57,575 nt of DNA from F23-B02 sp045601285 (GCA_045601285.1 JAZRZJ010000053.1:1-57575), one strand, 5' to 3'. Positions 36,240 through 45,200 are shown, numbered from the stretch's first letter. Numbers and translations are program-made. The notes: a model not told the origin generated them from the sequence alone.

Positions 36240-36280
36240 TCAAATTTACACTTTCAAATATTGATAAAGCGTAGTATAAT
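36240..36280 (+). promoter_or_regulatory. Promoter of the ATPase-TOPRIM operon with overlapping operator-like site
   Basis: TTTCAA (36252-36257) and TATAAT (36275-36280) are 17 bp apart. A degenerate operator copy TCAAATTTACACTTTCAA (36240-36257) covers the -35. It matches the 38255 site at 15 of 18 positions. Confidence 0.5.
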
Positions 36281-36306
36281 TAGACACATATTAGGGAGGA
36301 CTGATA

Positions 36307-37605
36307 ATGTTTATTAAGCATTTGCACATTAAAAACTTCAAAAGCATTGCGTTGGCCGATATTGACTTTTCACCGTTAACTATGATAGTAGGCGCAAATG
36401 CAGCCGGAAAATCTAATTTGATAAATGTATTTCGCTTTATTCAAGATATTGCTAGAAGCGGTGTAGATAGCGCGATAGCTCTTCAAGGGGGAATTCCATA
36501 TCTAGTAAATGTATCAATACCAAGAGAAGAAAATATGGAAATTGGATTCCTGATTGATTTGGAAGATGAGGGATGGATAAGGAATCTACGGGGTTGCGAG
36601 TACACATTAGGCGTTGACCAAATAGAATGTAGCTTTTCTATTCAACCAAATCGCAAAGGCCACGGTTATCATATATCCCATGATTTGATTACGATTACAT
36701 ATTCAGGTTTAAAACATGATCAATCGAAGAAAAACTCAGATATTATTGAGCTAAACTTCAAGTATGTAAGGATATTCGAACGCAAATCTCAAAAATCAAA
36801 AGTTCAAACATCATACGAAATCGTTGATAGTGATGCGTCCAAGGATGTTAGTGAATTTGTTAAACAAATCAAGAATGAAACTATTGCAGATTTCTTTTCC
36901 TATATTGTAGACGAAGATAAAAATGAGCTAATGCTTAATAAAATTTCTCTGCTATTGCCCCCATGCTTTTCGAATGATTCTTTTATAAGGATATTTGACT
37001 TCGATCCTAAAGAACTGAAAAAATCATCAGCGATTGCCTCTGCCAAAATGTTTGCTGAAAACGGCTCAAATATGGCATCCGTGCTTCAAGATATATTGAG
37101 GGTTAAAGAAAAAAAGACGAAGTTGACAAAGCTTATTAATGAATTTTTGCCATCAATAGATGCCCTTTATGTTGAAAGTAATCCCGACAAATCGTTTTCA
37201 TACAAAATCAAAGAGCATTATAGCGACAAATACTTCTATGCAAATTTTTTGTCAGATGGCACAGTGAGTCTTTTAGCCATTATTATTGCTCTTTATTTTG
37301 AGGAAGAATCGAATGTTATTGTACTGGAAGAGCCCGAACGTAATATTCATCCGAGATTACTGTCAAACATTCTAGCATCAGCAGAGGATGTTTCAGAAGA
37401 AAAACAGATTATTCTTACAACTCACAATCCGGAATTCCTTAAATTTGCAAAAACTGATTGTGTGCGCTTGGTGTCAAGGGACTGTTCAGGCTTTACGGCA
37501 GTAACATCTCCAGCAAACAGCAAAAGCGTACAAGCTTTTATGAAAAACGATTTAGGATTAGATGATTTGTTTTTGCAGGATTTGTTGGAGGATCATTTGC
37601 AATGA
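36307..37605 (+). CDS. AAA/ABC-type ATPase, candidate defence protein
   Basis: The 432-residue OLD/RecF-like ATPase (AAA_21 type) has Walker A GANAAGKS (29-36), the ABC signature LSDGT (315-319), Walker B VIVLEEPE (337-344) and the His switch TTHN (371-374). Such proteins sense or load onto DNA and drive a partner nuclease in OLD, Gabija, PARIS and related systems. The gene is strongly AT-rich beside its neighbours, so it was acquired separately. AGGGAGGA precedes the ATG, and the stop overlaps the next gene by 4 bp. Confidence 0.87.
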   Translation: MFIKHLHIKNFKSIALADIDFSPLTMIVGANAAGKSNLINVFRFIQDIARSGVDSAIALQGGIPYLVNVSIPREENMEIGFLIDLEDEGWIRNLRGCEYTLGVDQIECSFSIQPNRKGHGYHISHDLITITYSGLKHDQSKKNSDIIELNFKYVRIFERKSQKSKVQTSYEIVDSDASKDVSEFVKQIKNETIADFFSYIVDEDKNELMLNKISLLLPPCFSNDSFIRIFDFDPKELKKSSAIASAKMFAENGSNMASVLQDILRVKEKKTKLTKLINEFLPSIDALYVESNPDKSFSYKIKEHYSDKYFYANFLSDGTVSLLAIIIALYFEEESNVIVLEEPERNIHPRLLSNILASAEDVSEEKQIILTTHNPEFLKFAKTDCVRLVSRDCSGFTAVTSPANSKSVQAFMKNDLGLDDLFLQDLLEDHLQ

Positions 37606-38117
37606 TGTATTTTTGCGTCGAAGGTCCAGATGATACGGCGTTTGTCAAAAGTGTCTTTGGTTCAGTTTATGGTGATTGTAAATACATTGAATACTCAAAA
37701 TGGTCTAATAAAAAAATTAACGACTTTATTAATACTGTGAAGCAAGTAGATGAATGGGATTATATTTTTCTAGGTGATGGAGATGGTAAGACGATTGACG
37801 ACCGGAAAGAAAGCCTCCTAACAAAGTATCAGGCTCTTGAATCTGACAAAGTATACATCGTTCAATTTGAAATTGAAAGTTGGTACTATGCAGGAGTAAA
37901 TGAAGCTACATGTAAAAAACTAAAGATGAAAAACTATGTACGAGAAACCGACTCCTTTACAAAAGAGATGTTTAAATCAAGATTAGATTGTGCTTCTGAC
38001 AGAAAATATATTATGTCGCAAATACTTGAAAACTACTCCATTGATCTTGCGGTCACGCGTAATAATAGTATTCAATTATTTGTAAATGCAATAAAGAGAG
38101 AACCTGTTGCTGTTTGA
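37602..38117 (+). CDS. Small TOPRIM-like protein paired with the ATPase
   Basis: The 171-residue protein opens with YFCVEGPDDTAFV (Glu7) and has LGDGDGK (Asp59, Asp61). This is the Glu plus DxD layout of TOPRIM nucleases. It is much shorter than the PARIS AriB or GajA TOPRIM parts. A DUF4276-like family is an alternative. ATG and upstream stop overlap (ATGATG), so the two proteins are made together. Nuclease activity is inferred only. Confidence 0.72.
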   Translation: MMYFCVEGPDDTAFVKSVFGSVYGDCKYIEYSKWSNKKINDFINTVKQVDEWDYIFLGDGDGKTIDDRKESLLTKYQALESDKVYIVQFEIESWYYAGVNEATCKKLKMKNYVRETDSFTKEMFKSRLDCASDRKYIMSQILENYSIDLAVTRNNSIQLFVNAIKREPVAV

Positions 38118-38220
38118 TGTACTACAGGTTACAGCAAACTATAGCACTTGATTAATAACAGGTTCCCTCAACATATTATACACGATAGCGAGAAAAAGTA
38201 TTACATAATTCTAATGTTTA

Positions 38221-38244
38221 AGCGAGAGGTTTCGGCCTCTCGCT
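38221..38244. terminator. Hairpin between convergent TOPRIM and methyltransferase genes
   Basis: AGCGAGAGG-tttcgg-CCTCTCGCT is a perfect 9-bp stem with little T tract. It probably serves as an end structure for one or both transcripts. Confidence 0.5.
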
Positions 38245-38254
38245 TGTATCGTTC

Positions 38255-38272
38255 TTGAATATACACTTTCAA
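38255..38272. promoter_or_regulatory. 18-bp operator-like palindromic site
   Basis: TTGAATATACACTTTCAA is nearly identical (inverted, 17 of 18) to the site at 48360-48377 and related to those at 36153 and 36240. It overlaps the last codons of the methyltransferase gene, so its role here is unclear. Confidence 0.45.
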
Positions 38273-39495
38273 AACAGCTCTTTTGCCAAAACAATCCCTA
38301 TCCTTGTCACTAACGGGATGACAAGTGCGTTGCCCATGCAGAAGTATCGCATTCTCTCCGGCATACCGGTATCTGTCCAACCGTCCGGGAATCCGTTGAG
38401 CCGTTCACATTCTACCGGCGTGAGCGTTCTGAGTCTGCCGGTGAGCGGGTCTTTCACGACATGGGATGCTCGTCCGACTTGACTTTCGGATGTCAGCATC
38501 GTGCGCGACGGTCTATCGAGCGGGTCGGGAAATGGTACAGCCCCTTCTGTGAAATAGTAAGAACTGCCGTCTCTGCGCTTTCGCGGCTCGTTCTTTGCGC
38601 CCTTGGTATATATCCATCTTTGCATATCTTCGTCGTGGAGGAAGTATCGTTCATCAACAAGCCCGGTTTCCAAGATATCACTCAGAGGTATTGCTTTCTC
38701 CAGTTGAGGCTGAACATCCACCGAATATATTCTTCCGTTCATCATCACACCAGCATTGTAGAGATAGATCCTTTGCTTTGCTGATACAGCCGGAATGTCT
38801 TCGTAGACCATTTCGTCCACCCAACTGTCCGTGTATGTACGATTATGACCGATAACAGGAAAGGCTTCGGCAAGTATGCTTTTTCCCATGACATACTTGT
38901 GCATTGCCTTCAGCCCGTTGATACATACAGACTCGGCAAGAGCCTTAAATCGGTCTGTTTGATTATGATACGCAACGATGAATGTCCGCCGTCTGCGCTG
39001 TGCATATCCGTAGTCGGCAGCGTTGATCACACGCCATTCGACGGCATAACCTTTCTCATAGAAGCATCTCAATATGATAGAAAAGTCTCGCCCGGGCTGT
39101 TTCGCCGGTGAACGAATGATCCTATCGACGTTCTCCAGCAAAACATACTTCGGGCGTTTCTCTCTCATGATATCATCTATCTGCCACCATAGTACGCCCT
39201 TTGCGCCCTCTATACCGGCAGAGTTCTTTTTCATGATGGAATAGTCCTGACATGGAAATCCGCCGACAAGAAGGTCATGGTCAGGAACATCGTCCTTTGC
39301 TTTTGCAATATCCCGGCATACATGGGTGCTGCTTTTCCCGAAGTGAGCTTCATAGCAGTCGAAGGCATACTGCTCGTGCATGGACGGCTCCCACTGGTTA
39401 GCCCATATGAATCTGTACTTGTCGGATGCATTTTCCAAGCCTAATCGGAATCCGCCGACCCCGGCAAAAAGCTCCACCGTTCTTATTTCTTCCAT
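38269..39495 (-). CDS. DNA (cytosine-5) methyltransferase, second copy
   Basis: The 408-residue C5 methyltransferase has motif I LFAGVGGFRLG, the catalytic PCQDYS (Cys82), ENVDR (121-125), QRRRR (166-170) and the C-terminal motif GNALVIPLV. It is clearly related to the methyltransferase at 41378-42595, including the target-recognition part (WIYTKGAKNEPR / WTYMKGAKKIPR). Both may thus modify the same or overlapping site. It follows vsr with no gap and is last in the restriction-modification operon. Confidence 0.92.
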   Translation of the reverse strand: MEEIRTVELFAGVGGFRLGLENASDKYRFIWANQWEPSMHEQYAFDCYEAHFGKSSTHVCRDIAKAKDDVPDHDLLVGGFPCQDYSIMKKNSAGIEGAKGVLWWQIDDIMREKRPKYVLLENVDRIIRSPAKQPGRDFSIILRCFYEKGYAVEWRVINAADYGYAQRRRRTFIVAYHNQTDRFKALAESVCINGLKAMHKYVMGKSILAEAFPVIGHNRTYTDSWVDEMVYEDIPAVSAKQRIYLYNAGVMMNGRIYSVDVQPQLEKAIPLSDILETGLVDERYFLHDEDMQRWIYTKGAKNEPRKRRDGSSYYFTEGAVPFPDPLDRPSRTMLTSESQVGRASHVVKDPLTGRLRTLTPVECERLNGFPDGWTDTGMPERMRYFCMGNALVIPLVTRIGIVLAKELF

Positions 39496-39930
39496 TTATT
39501 GATCAGCGTTATCCGCTATTAGTTCAAGGATCTCCCCGATACATTTATCAGCGTTTCTTTCAACATCCTTTGCCCAAAAATGTATCGGAGTCCATCCCAT
39601 TGCTTGTAACTCATTATCCACGCGCCGGTCCCGAGCCATATTCTCTTCTATCTTCTCTATCCAGTATTCGCGATTTCTCTGCAAGCGCTCTTTGCGAACA
39701 GCCCAATCTTTTCCGTGCCAAAATTCACCGTCAACGAAGACCGCGATGTTATATCTGAGAATAGCTATATCAGGAGAGCCGGGGAGCTTCTTGTAGTTCT
39801 TCCTGTACCTAAAGCCCGAATGCCATAACTGCTTTGCCAAACGAGTCTCTGCTGTGCCGTTCTTCAGATTGACCTTCGACATTCTTTTCCGGGTCTCAGG
39901 CGTTGAATCGTATGATTTAGGGTGTTTCAT
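39496..39930 (-). CDS. vsr: Very short patch repair endonuclease Vsr
   Basis: Vsr nicks T:G mismatches that arise when 5-methylcytosine deaminates, protecting methylated sites from mutation. The 144 residues show the family core NGTAETRLAKQLWHSGFRYRKNYKKLPGSPDIA (catalytic Asp54), VFVDGEFWHGKDW (His72) and RDRRVDNELQAMGW. Its start overlaps the nuclease gene by 4 bp. It is a normal companion of C5 methyltransferases. Confidence 0.93.
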   Translation of the reverse strand: MKHPKSYDSTPETRKRMSKVNLKNGTAETRLAKQLWHSGFRYRKNYKKLPGSPDIAILRYNIAVFVDGEFWHGKDWAVRKERLQRNREYWIEKIEENMARDRRVDNELQAMGWTPIHFWAKDVERNADKCIGEILELIADNADQ

Positions 39931-41351
39931 AATTCCTCTATTTGGTTTATAATGCTTTGTATATATCCATTATTAAACCAAAAGCATTGAGTGGTCATCC
40001 ATTGACCATCTGGCAAGGGATTTGCATCTCTATTAGGATTTCCAATTATTGTCCCATCGGCTAATCTATATGCAGCACGTGAGGCATGGGGACGAACATG
40101 CGCGAGATAGCTTTCAGAGGCTTTCGGAAGGGCATTCCGTACAGTTCCTTCGACAAGATGAAGGCCTGCACCATGTCTTATTGCAACTCTCGTGTTGACC
40201 CAAACTCGACGGAGTTCCTCGATATCTTCAACCGGCATATTCCAAAAGAAGGCTTTCCTAAGAATTGGTATTTCTGTTTTATCCTCTCTCTCAAAAACTA
40301 CAAACAAAAACCGGGATGCAACCATTTGGTTATAGACATCGGAGTCCTCCCATTCTTGTTCGAGCAGATCCATAAACAAAAAGCTCGGAAAGGACATACA
40401 TTGCTCAGGAAGATTATCGTGATTCACGACTATTGTTTTTACCGTGATATTAGCATTACTAAACTCTTCGGCTCTATCGGGGTCTCCAATGATTCCGAGA
40501 ATCCTACGTGTTACAGTCGCGTTGATGCTTTTTGAAGTTTCATCCTCCCAAGGCATTCCAAGCATTATGGCAATATCTTGAGTTGAGCGTCCTAAATACG
40601 GAGTAAACATTCTTAGTACAATATCATCAAAACTGGCGGTTTCAAGAAGCCTCCAGTTTTTGATAATATGCTCATCTTCCTCCGCTCCAAAGATATATTT
40701 TCTCAGGATGTGAGTCATATATGTAGTTTTTAACGAATACGCCCTTTGTTTTGCAGGTACTGGGCTGAACGGTTGCCTCCTTACTGTCGCAGCGCTTGCT
40801 CCTTTTGTACATGCAGCAAGATACATGGTATCACCTTCGGTAAGAAGATGCGCTTCTCCCGCACGAATCTTTTGTATAATGATTTCCCAATCGTGCTTGA
40901 TGATTAACAGGTCTTCGACAGGGTATTCGTTGAGTAGTGTTGCATGATCAACATACAGATTCGACTTTGGTACTCCTTCGCGCCACCTGTATGAAAGTAA
41001 ACAAATACATTTACACTTATGCCAAAAAGCACTTGTCTCAAAAGTCTTTTCAGCTTCTTCAACATAATTGATTATATCGCAAACCAACCGCTCTTTTGCA
41101 CTAACGCCATTATTTGTGATTTTGTATGGAGACACTTTTAGTTCTACGCCTGCTTCTGCAAAATCCGGTTCGGCATCGTTGTTTGGATGATAACCATACC
41201 ATCCTTCCTCTACGATTTGCCCCAAGTCACCTTTGTTTCGCTCAGAAAGGCGACCGGATACATCTAATTCACCAAACGTGACTCCGGCCTCAACTAACTC
41301 TTGAGCCTTCCTCATGACAGATTCTTTGGTTGGATAGCTGATGTTTGGCAT
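39927..41351 (-). CDS. Sau3AI/MutH-family type II restriction endonuclease
   Basis: The 474-residue protein contains ERNKGDLGQIVEEGWYGY and PDFAEAGVELKVSPYK. The latter gives the MutH-type catalytic set Asp63, Glu70, Lys72. Sau3AI-family enzymes cut GATC. The length fits their two-domain form, with a second DNA-binding MutH-like half. I chose the ATG at 41351 because GGAGGTG lies upstream. It is encoded between the two C5 methyltransferase genes. GATC specificity is inferred from family only. Confidence 0.85.
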   Translation of the reverse strand: MPNISYPTKESVMRKAQELVEAGVTFGELDVSGRLSERNKGDLGQIVEEGWYGYHPNNDAEPDFAEAGVELKVSPYKITNNGVSAKERLVCDIINYVEEAEKTFETSAFWHKCKCICLLSYRWREGVPKSNLYVDHATLLNEYPVEDLLIIKHDWEIIIQKIRAGEAHLLTEGDTMYLAACTKGASAATVRRQPFSPVPAKQRAYSLKTTYMTHILRKYIFGAEEDEHIIKNWRLLETASFDDIVLRMFTPYLGRSTQDIAIMLGMPWEDETSKSINATVTRRILGIIGDPDRAEEFSNANITVKTIVVNHDNLPEQCMSFPSFLFMDLLEQEWEDSDVYNQMVASRFLFVVFEREDKTEIPILRKAFFWNMPVEDIEELRRVWVNTRVAIRHGAGLHLVEGTVRNALPKASESYLAHVRPHASRAAYRLADGTIIGNPNRDANPLPDGQWMTTQCFWFNNGYIQSIINQIEEL

Positions 41352-41377
41352 CAAAGCACCTCCAGTAATATAGAAGT

Positions 41378-42595
41378 TCATTCTTCCTTTTCAAAAATAG
41401 GATCAAGCACTCTTGCCATCCTCGTTATCATAGGGGCAACAAGTGCATTTCCCATACAGAAGTATCGCATTCTCGGGGGCATACCGGTGTTTGTCCAGTC
41501 ATCATCAAAGCCCTGCATACGCTCAGCCTCTATCGGAGTCAGGAGTCTTAGCCTTCCCGTTCCGGGATCAGATACAACGTGGGTGCTTCGATTGAGCGTA
41601 GCCTCACTTGTGAGCATCGTCCTTCCCGGCTTGTCCCAAGGGTCAGGGAATGCAATGGGGCCTTCGGAGAAGACATATTCATGACCGTTTGCTGATGTAC
41701 GGGGTATCTTCTTTGCGCCCTTCATGTACGTCCACTTGGACATCTTATCCGATGTGATGTAGTATTGATCGTCAACATTACGCTGAAGGATACTTCCCAA
41801 AGTCGTCGGCTGCTCTGTGCGCTCTTCGACCTTAGCTGTATAGACTGTCCCGTTTTTCATAAAACCGGCATTGCAGAAATCAAACTTGAATGTATCGGAG
41901 ACCTCTACGATATCGTTAGGCATTGACGTTTCCGCCAACTTTTCTGCGGGATCAATAGCAAATCCTGTGGCGAAAAAGCCGTCTTTGTTGACAATGTCAA
42001 GAGGCGTACTGTCTGCCATTGATCTTGCGTATTCGGTATCGTTATGATAGGCAAAAATAAACGTCCTACGTCTGCGTTGAGCTGCCCCATATTCGGCTGC
42101 ATTGATCACTCTCCACTCAACGATGTAACCGAGCTCATTCAGACAGGCAAGTATCACGCCAAAATCACGGCCTCGCTGACTTGCCGGAGACTTGAGCAGT
42201 CGGTCAACATTTTCAAGCAGACAAAACGGAGCTTTTTTTGCAATGAGAGTGTCCCTTATCTGCCACCACAAGACGCCCTTTTTTCCCTCGATACCTTTTG
42301 CCGAGGCAAGGGTATGAGCAACGCTGTAATCTTGGCAGGGGAATCCGCCAACGAGCAGATTGTGGTCAGGAATGGATCCCTTGTCCACTGTTGCGATATC
42401 CTCACAGGTGTGATATTCACCTCGGATATCCTGAGAATCACCGTAATGAGACACGTAACATTCATGCGCCCATTGCGTCTTTGCACCGGGCTCCCACTGA
42501 GAAAACCATGTGGTCTCCCATCCTGATCCAAGCCTGTCAAATCCAAGCCTGAATCCGCCGACTCCGGCGAACAGTTCACATATCGTTTTTTCCAT
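41378..42595 (-). CDS. DNA (cytosine-5) methyltransferase, first copy
   Basis: The 405-residue enzyme has motif I ELFAGVGGFRLG, PCQDYS with catalytic Cys87, ENVDR (128-132), QRRRR (173-177) and GNALVAPMI. It is first in the restriction-modification operon, with AAGGAGG ahead of the ATG. This order lets methylation precede cutting when the element enters a new cell. An inverted repeat GGCATT/AATGCC (42605-42625) lies just before the gene and might control it. Confidence 0.93.
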   Translation of the reverse strand: MEKTICELFAGVGGFRLGFDRLGSGWETTWFSQWEPGAKTQWAHECYVSHYGDSQDIRGEYHTCEDIATVDKGSIPDHNLLVGGFPCQDYSVAHTLASAKGIEGKKGVLWWQIRDTLIAKKAPFCLLENVDRLLKSPASQRGRDFGVILACLNELGYIVEWRVINAAEYGAAQRRRRTFIFAYHNDTEYARSMADSTPLDIVNKDGFFATGFAIDPAEKLAETSMPNDIVEVSDTFKFDFCNAGFMKNGTVYTAKVEERTEQPTTLGSILQRNVDDQYYITSDKMSKWTYMKGAKKIPRTSANGHEYVFSEGPIAFPDPWDKPGRTMLTSEATLNRSTHVVSDPGTGRLRLLTPIEAERMQGFDDDWTNTGMPPRMRYFCMGNALVAPMITRMARVLDPIFEKEE

Positions 42596-42809
42596 AAGTC
42601 CTCCTTGGCATTATCAAAACAAATGCCATCACACTTGTATTACAGTCAATAAAATAAATGTTAGCACTACCAAACGGCAGTTCGTTGACTGCAAAATCAA
42701 TCATAACACGATTTGTGTCATATTTCCACAAGAGTTTTCGTATTTTACGTTTTTTATTTCGTATTTACATTCCATTTGCCTATTCTGCAAGAAGATCTGA
42801 CCGTATAGC

Positions 42810-42847
42810 AAAAACGCACTACCGCTCAAATGCAGTAGTGCGTTTTT
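42810..42847 (-). terminator. Terminator of the small-gene operon
   Basis: AAAAACGCACTAC and GTAGTGCGTTTTT form a perfect 13-bp stem, just after the stop at 42857 on the minus strand. Confidence 0.88.
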
Positions 42848-42856
42848 GATCGATCT

Positions 42857-43171
42857 CTATTTATTCAGCCACAATACAAGATCGGATTCTTCGACCTTTT
42901 GCGTCCTGCTCTCAATGAAGTCCGGGCGGAGTTCAAGGCGTTTGTAGAAATATGCGATCTCTTCCGGGGAGGCGTCAAAGACCTCACCTTCACCGTAAAG
43001 GAAGGTCTCGATATGGATCGTTATGACGGTATTTGCCGGGAGCTCTTCCGTGAAGCTGTCAAAGGCTGTCCAACCGTCAAGATCGGCTTGCACAGTGGGA
43101 CGGCCTCCCACAAGGAACAGTGCCGATGCATCCTCCGTCATTGCGCTTATCCGTGAAAATCTAATGCTCAT
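42857..43171 (-). CDS. Hypothetical element protein (104 aa)
   Basis: The sequence starts MSIRFSRISAM; GGAGGGA lies 7 bp before the ATG. A longer frame to 43216 overlaps no further signal. The acidic protein has no motif I know. It ends the operon that starts with the short recombinase gene and the 53-residue gene. Confidence 0.7.
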   Translation of the reverse strand: MSIRFSRISAMTEDASALFLVGGRPTVQADLDGWTAFDSFTEELPANTVITIHIETFLYGEGEVFDASPEEIAYFYKRLELRPDFIESRTQKVEESDLVLWLNK

Positions 43172-43199
43172 GTTATTCCCTCCGTTGTTGCTGTTCTGA

Positions 43200-43361
43200 T
43201 TATATAACATCTTCATATGTCTTTACAAGCTCTATTTCTTCATACAGGCCGGAATCGTCATCAAGGAACAGTGTGAAGTGATACAGAGCATCAAGGCATG
43301 TAGTGTAATAGTATTCCTCGACAGGGCGATTGTCCTTCCTGATAAACCGCACGATATACAT
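43200..43361 (-). CDS. Small hypothetical protein (53 aa)
   Basis: The frame reads MYIVRFIRKDNRPVEEYYYT..., ending in KTYEDVI. A GGGAGGG ribosome site lies 6 bp before the ATG, and the gene sits snugly between the short recombinase gene (12 bp upstream) and the 104-residue gene. It has no recognised family. Confidence 0.65.
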   Translation of the reverse strand: MYIVRFIRKDNRPVEEYYYTTCLDALYHFTLFLDDDSGLYEEIELVKTYEDVI

Positions 43362-43373
43362 TGCAATCCCTCC

Positions 43374-43937
43374 CTATAATAGTCTCGTATGTCCTTCAAT
43401 AGCCCGCTCGATCCGTTCCGGCTCGATACCGATATACCGCTGTGTCACGGCGGCTGAGCTGTGCTGCAAGAGGCGCTGCACAAGGGCGATATCATAACCG
43501 TTTGCTTTGTATATCTCCGTCGCATACCACTTGCGGAAGCTGTGCGTGCTGATCCCCTCAAAGCCCAAATAATCGCATACAAGTTTTAACTGCTTTTGAA
43601 CAGCTCTTTCACATATCGGGAACATCTTTTCAGTGGGTTTGATACCGTTTCGCAAGCAGTAGTTCTCAATATACTGCTGAATGACAAGCGGGACGGTGAA
43701 CACGCGGCGCTTGCCGGTCTTCTGTTCGGTGATCTCCAAGCGGTACCGATCCCCGTCACGGACGATATCACGCGGACGCAGCTTCAATATGTCGCTGATG
43801 CGCAAGCCGAGGTTGCCTTCCAATACAAGAGCGGTTGCGATCCGGTCATTCGGTCTGCATCCGGTGAAGCCGGTCTTCATGGTCTGTATGATCTCTGTGT
43901 ATTGCTCTGTCGTGAGCGCCTTTGTTTTCTTGTTCAT
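43374..43937 (-). CDS. Short tyrosine recombinase lacking the N-terminal domain
   Basis: The 187-residue protein is essentially only the catalytic domain of a tyrosine recombinase: Arg46 (GLRISDIL), Lys73, His132-x-x-Arg135 (THSFRKWYA), His159 (LQHSSAAV) and Tyr168. All six catalytic positions are present, so it is probably active. Such short forms are seen in phages and plasmids. GGAGG precedes the ATG at 43937. It may help resolve or excise the element, or may serve as a regulator. Confidence 0.87.
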   Translation of the reverse strand: MNKKTKALTTEQYTEIIQTMKTGFTGCRPNDRIATALVLEGNLGLRISDILKLRPRDIVRDGDRYRLEITEQKTGKRRVFTVPLVIQQYIENYCLRNGIKPTEKMFPICERAVQKQLKLVCDYLGFEGISTHSFRKWYATEIYKANGYDIALVQRLLQHSSAAVTQRYIGIEPERIERAIEGHTRLL

Positions 43938-44100
43938 TTCGGCCTCCAATTTGCCAAAAAGTGCGTATTTTCACGCGAAAATGTTCGTTTTTCTTATGAT
44001 TTTTCCGAAAACCGTTGATTTTACTGCATTTTTGTGTTCGTATTAGATCAATTTTACGAATTTTTGAGCTTCGGCGGGGATCTCTCCCCGCCTTTTGCTT

Positions 44101-44748
44101 TTAATCTGCAAGGATCATCGGCATGTTGCAGTCCATACAGGCAATGTTGACGCTCTTTGTCGCCCTGACCGAATTGCCGCAGCCGGGGCAAATGTATTTT
44201 CTTGTGCTTGACGGCTTTGCCGTTCCGGTGATTCCCGTGCCGCTGTGTGTCCCGGTACCGGTGATGCATACGCCGGTAAATTCGTTTCTGTTTATCAGAA
44301 TGTCGCTCAATCCGTTTTCCAGAACGAAGTCAAGCAAGCTGTCCCCGGGAGAGGTATGTGACCATCCGTATTTTTCGCTGTGATCGACGATCAGGCCGCA
44401 CGCCTCGGCTGCTTCCTTGAAGCGCTTGTTGTGGTATGTCCCGCCGCGGCTCGTGTCCTGAATCCCGTTTTCATAGCACCAGTAATGCACCATCTCATGC
44501 AGCAGCGTTGCACACACGTTCTCGATGGGGCGGGAGAGCGTCCCGGCTCCGATGTTGATCTCATGCGTGCCGCCGAGCTTGGACACCCATGTGTCATCGC
44601 TCAGGGTAAAATGTCCGTATGCCTTCGGCGTGCTCTGAATCGTGATCGTCGGTCTTGAAAGTGCACCTTCAAAGAATTCGCTGTTCAGCAGATCGAAGAC
44701 CTTGTTGAGATATCCGGCAACGCGGTTGTAGCTTGTGAGTTCCTTCAT
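44101..44748 (-). CDS. SprT-like zinc metalloprotease with zinc ribbon
   Basis: The 215-residue protein has the SprT-like catalytic motif HEMVH (84-88), a downstream YHNKRFKEAAE segment supplying a further His, and a C-terminal zinc ribbon (YICPGCGNSV...IACMDC). Eukaryotic relatives (Spartan) cleave DNA-protein crosslinks. Phage and plasmid copies are common, but their targets are mostly unknown. It follows a leader with two stable hairpins (44770-44870). Confidence 0.85.
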   Translation of the reverse strand: MKELTSYNRVAGYLNKVFDLLNSEFFEGALSRPTITIQSTPKAYGHFTLSDDTWVSKLGGTHEINIGAGTLSRPIENVCATLLHEMVHYWCYENGIQDTSRGGTYHNKRFKEAAEACGLIVDHSEKYGWSHTSPGDSLLDFVLENGLSDILINRNEFTGVCITGTGTHSGTGITGTAKPSSTRKYICPGCGNSVRATKSVNIACMDCNMPMILAD

Positions 44749-44871
44749 AATTTTTCTTCTCCTTCTTGATTTGTCGGAGAAGGCAAGCTATAATGTTCTT
44801 GCCCTCTCCGTGACGGTTTGGGTTGGGTCTACACTGTTTAACTTTGGTCGGTTGTGAGTGTAGACCTTTTT

Positions 44872-45150
44872 TCATGCGCTGATCGTGAAGCGGCGGCTCT
44901 CGGTCTGCTTGGTGAATGCCTTGTAAAGCTCACCGTAGACCTTCTTGAAGCCCGTCGTGTCAAAGCGGTTGGAGAGAACGGAAGTCCAACGGACGATGTA
45001 CTTTCCGGCCTTGAGCTCTTCCGTGTCGCGCTCAAGCATTTCCGCCTTGATGCTGTCGCGGATCGCCTCGGCCTCGGCCTTAGCCTCTTCCATGACGGCC
45101 TCCCACTCTGCCAGTGCCTCGATCTTTGCTACCAGTTCGTTCTTGCTCAT
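44872..45150 (-). CDS. Hypothetical element protein (92 aa), first gene after the switch
   Basis: The protein is rich in Glu/Ala/Lys. A helical first half (MSKNELVAKIEALAEWEAVMEEAKAEAEAIRDSIKAEM) precedes a beta-like segment (GKYIVRWTSVLSNRFDTTGFKKVYGELYKAFT). Related small phage proteins are familiar in layout, but I cannot name a function. It is transcribed leftward from the operator region at 45201-45307, opposite the repressor-like gene. Confidence 0.72.
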   Translation of the reverse strand: MSKNELVAKIEALAEWEAVMEEAKAEAEAIRDSIKAEMLERDTEELKAGKYIVRWTSVLSNRFDTTGFKKVYGELYKAFTKQTESRRFTISA

Positions 45151-45200
45151 GATGTGATCTCCTTTGTTTTTTATTTGGGGTGTTCCCCTTAACTGTCTTT

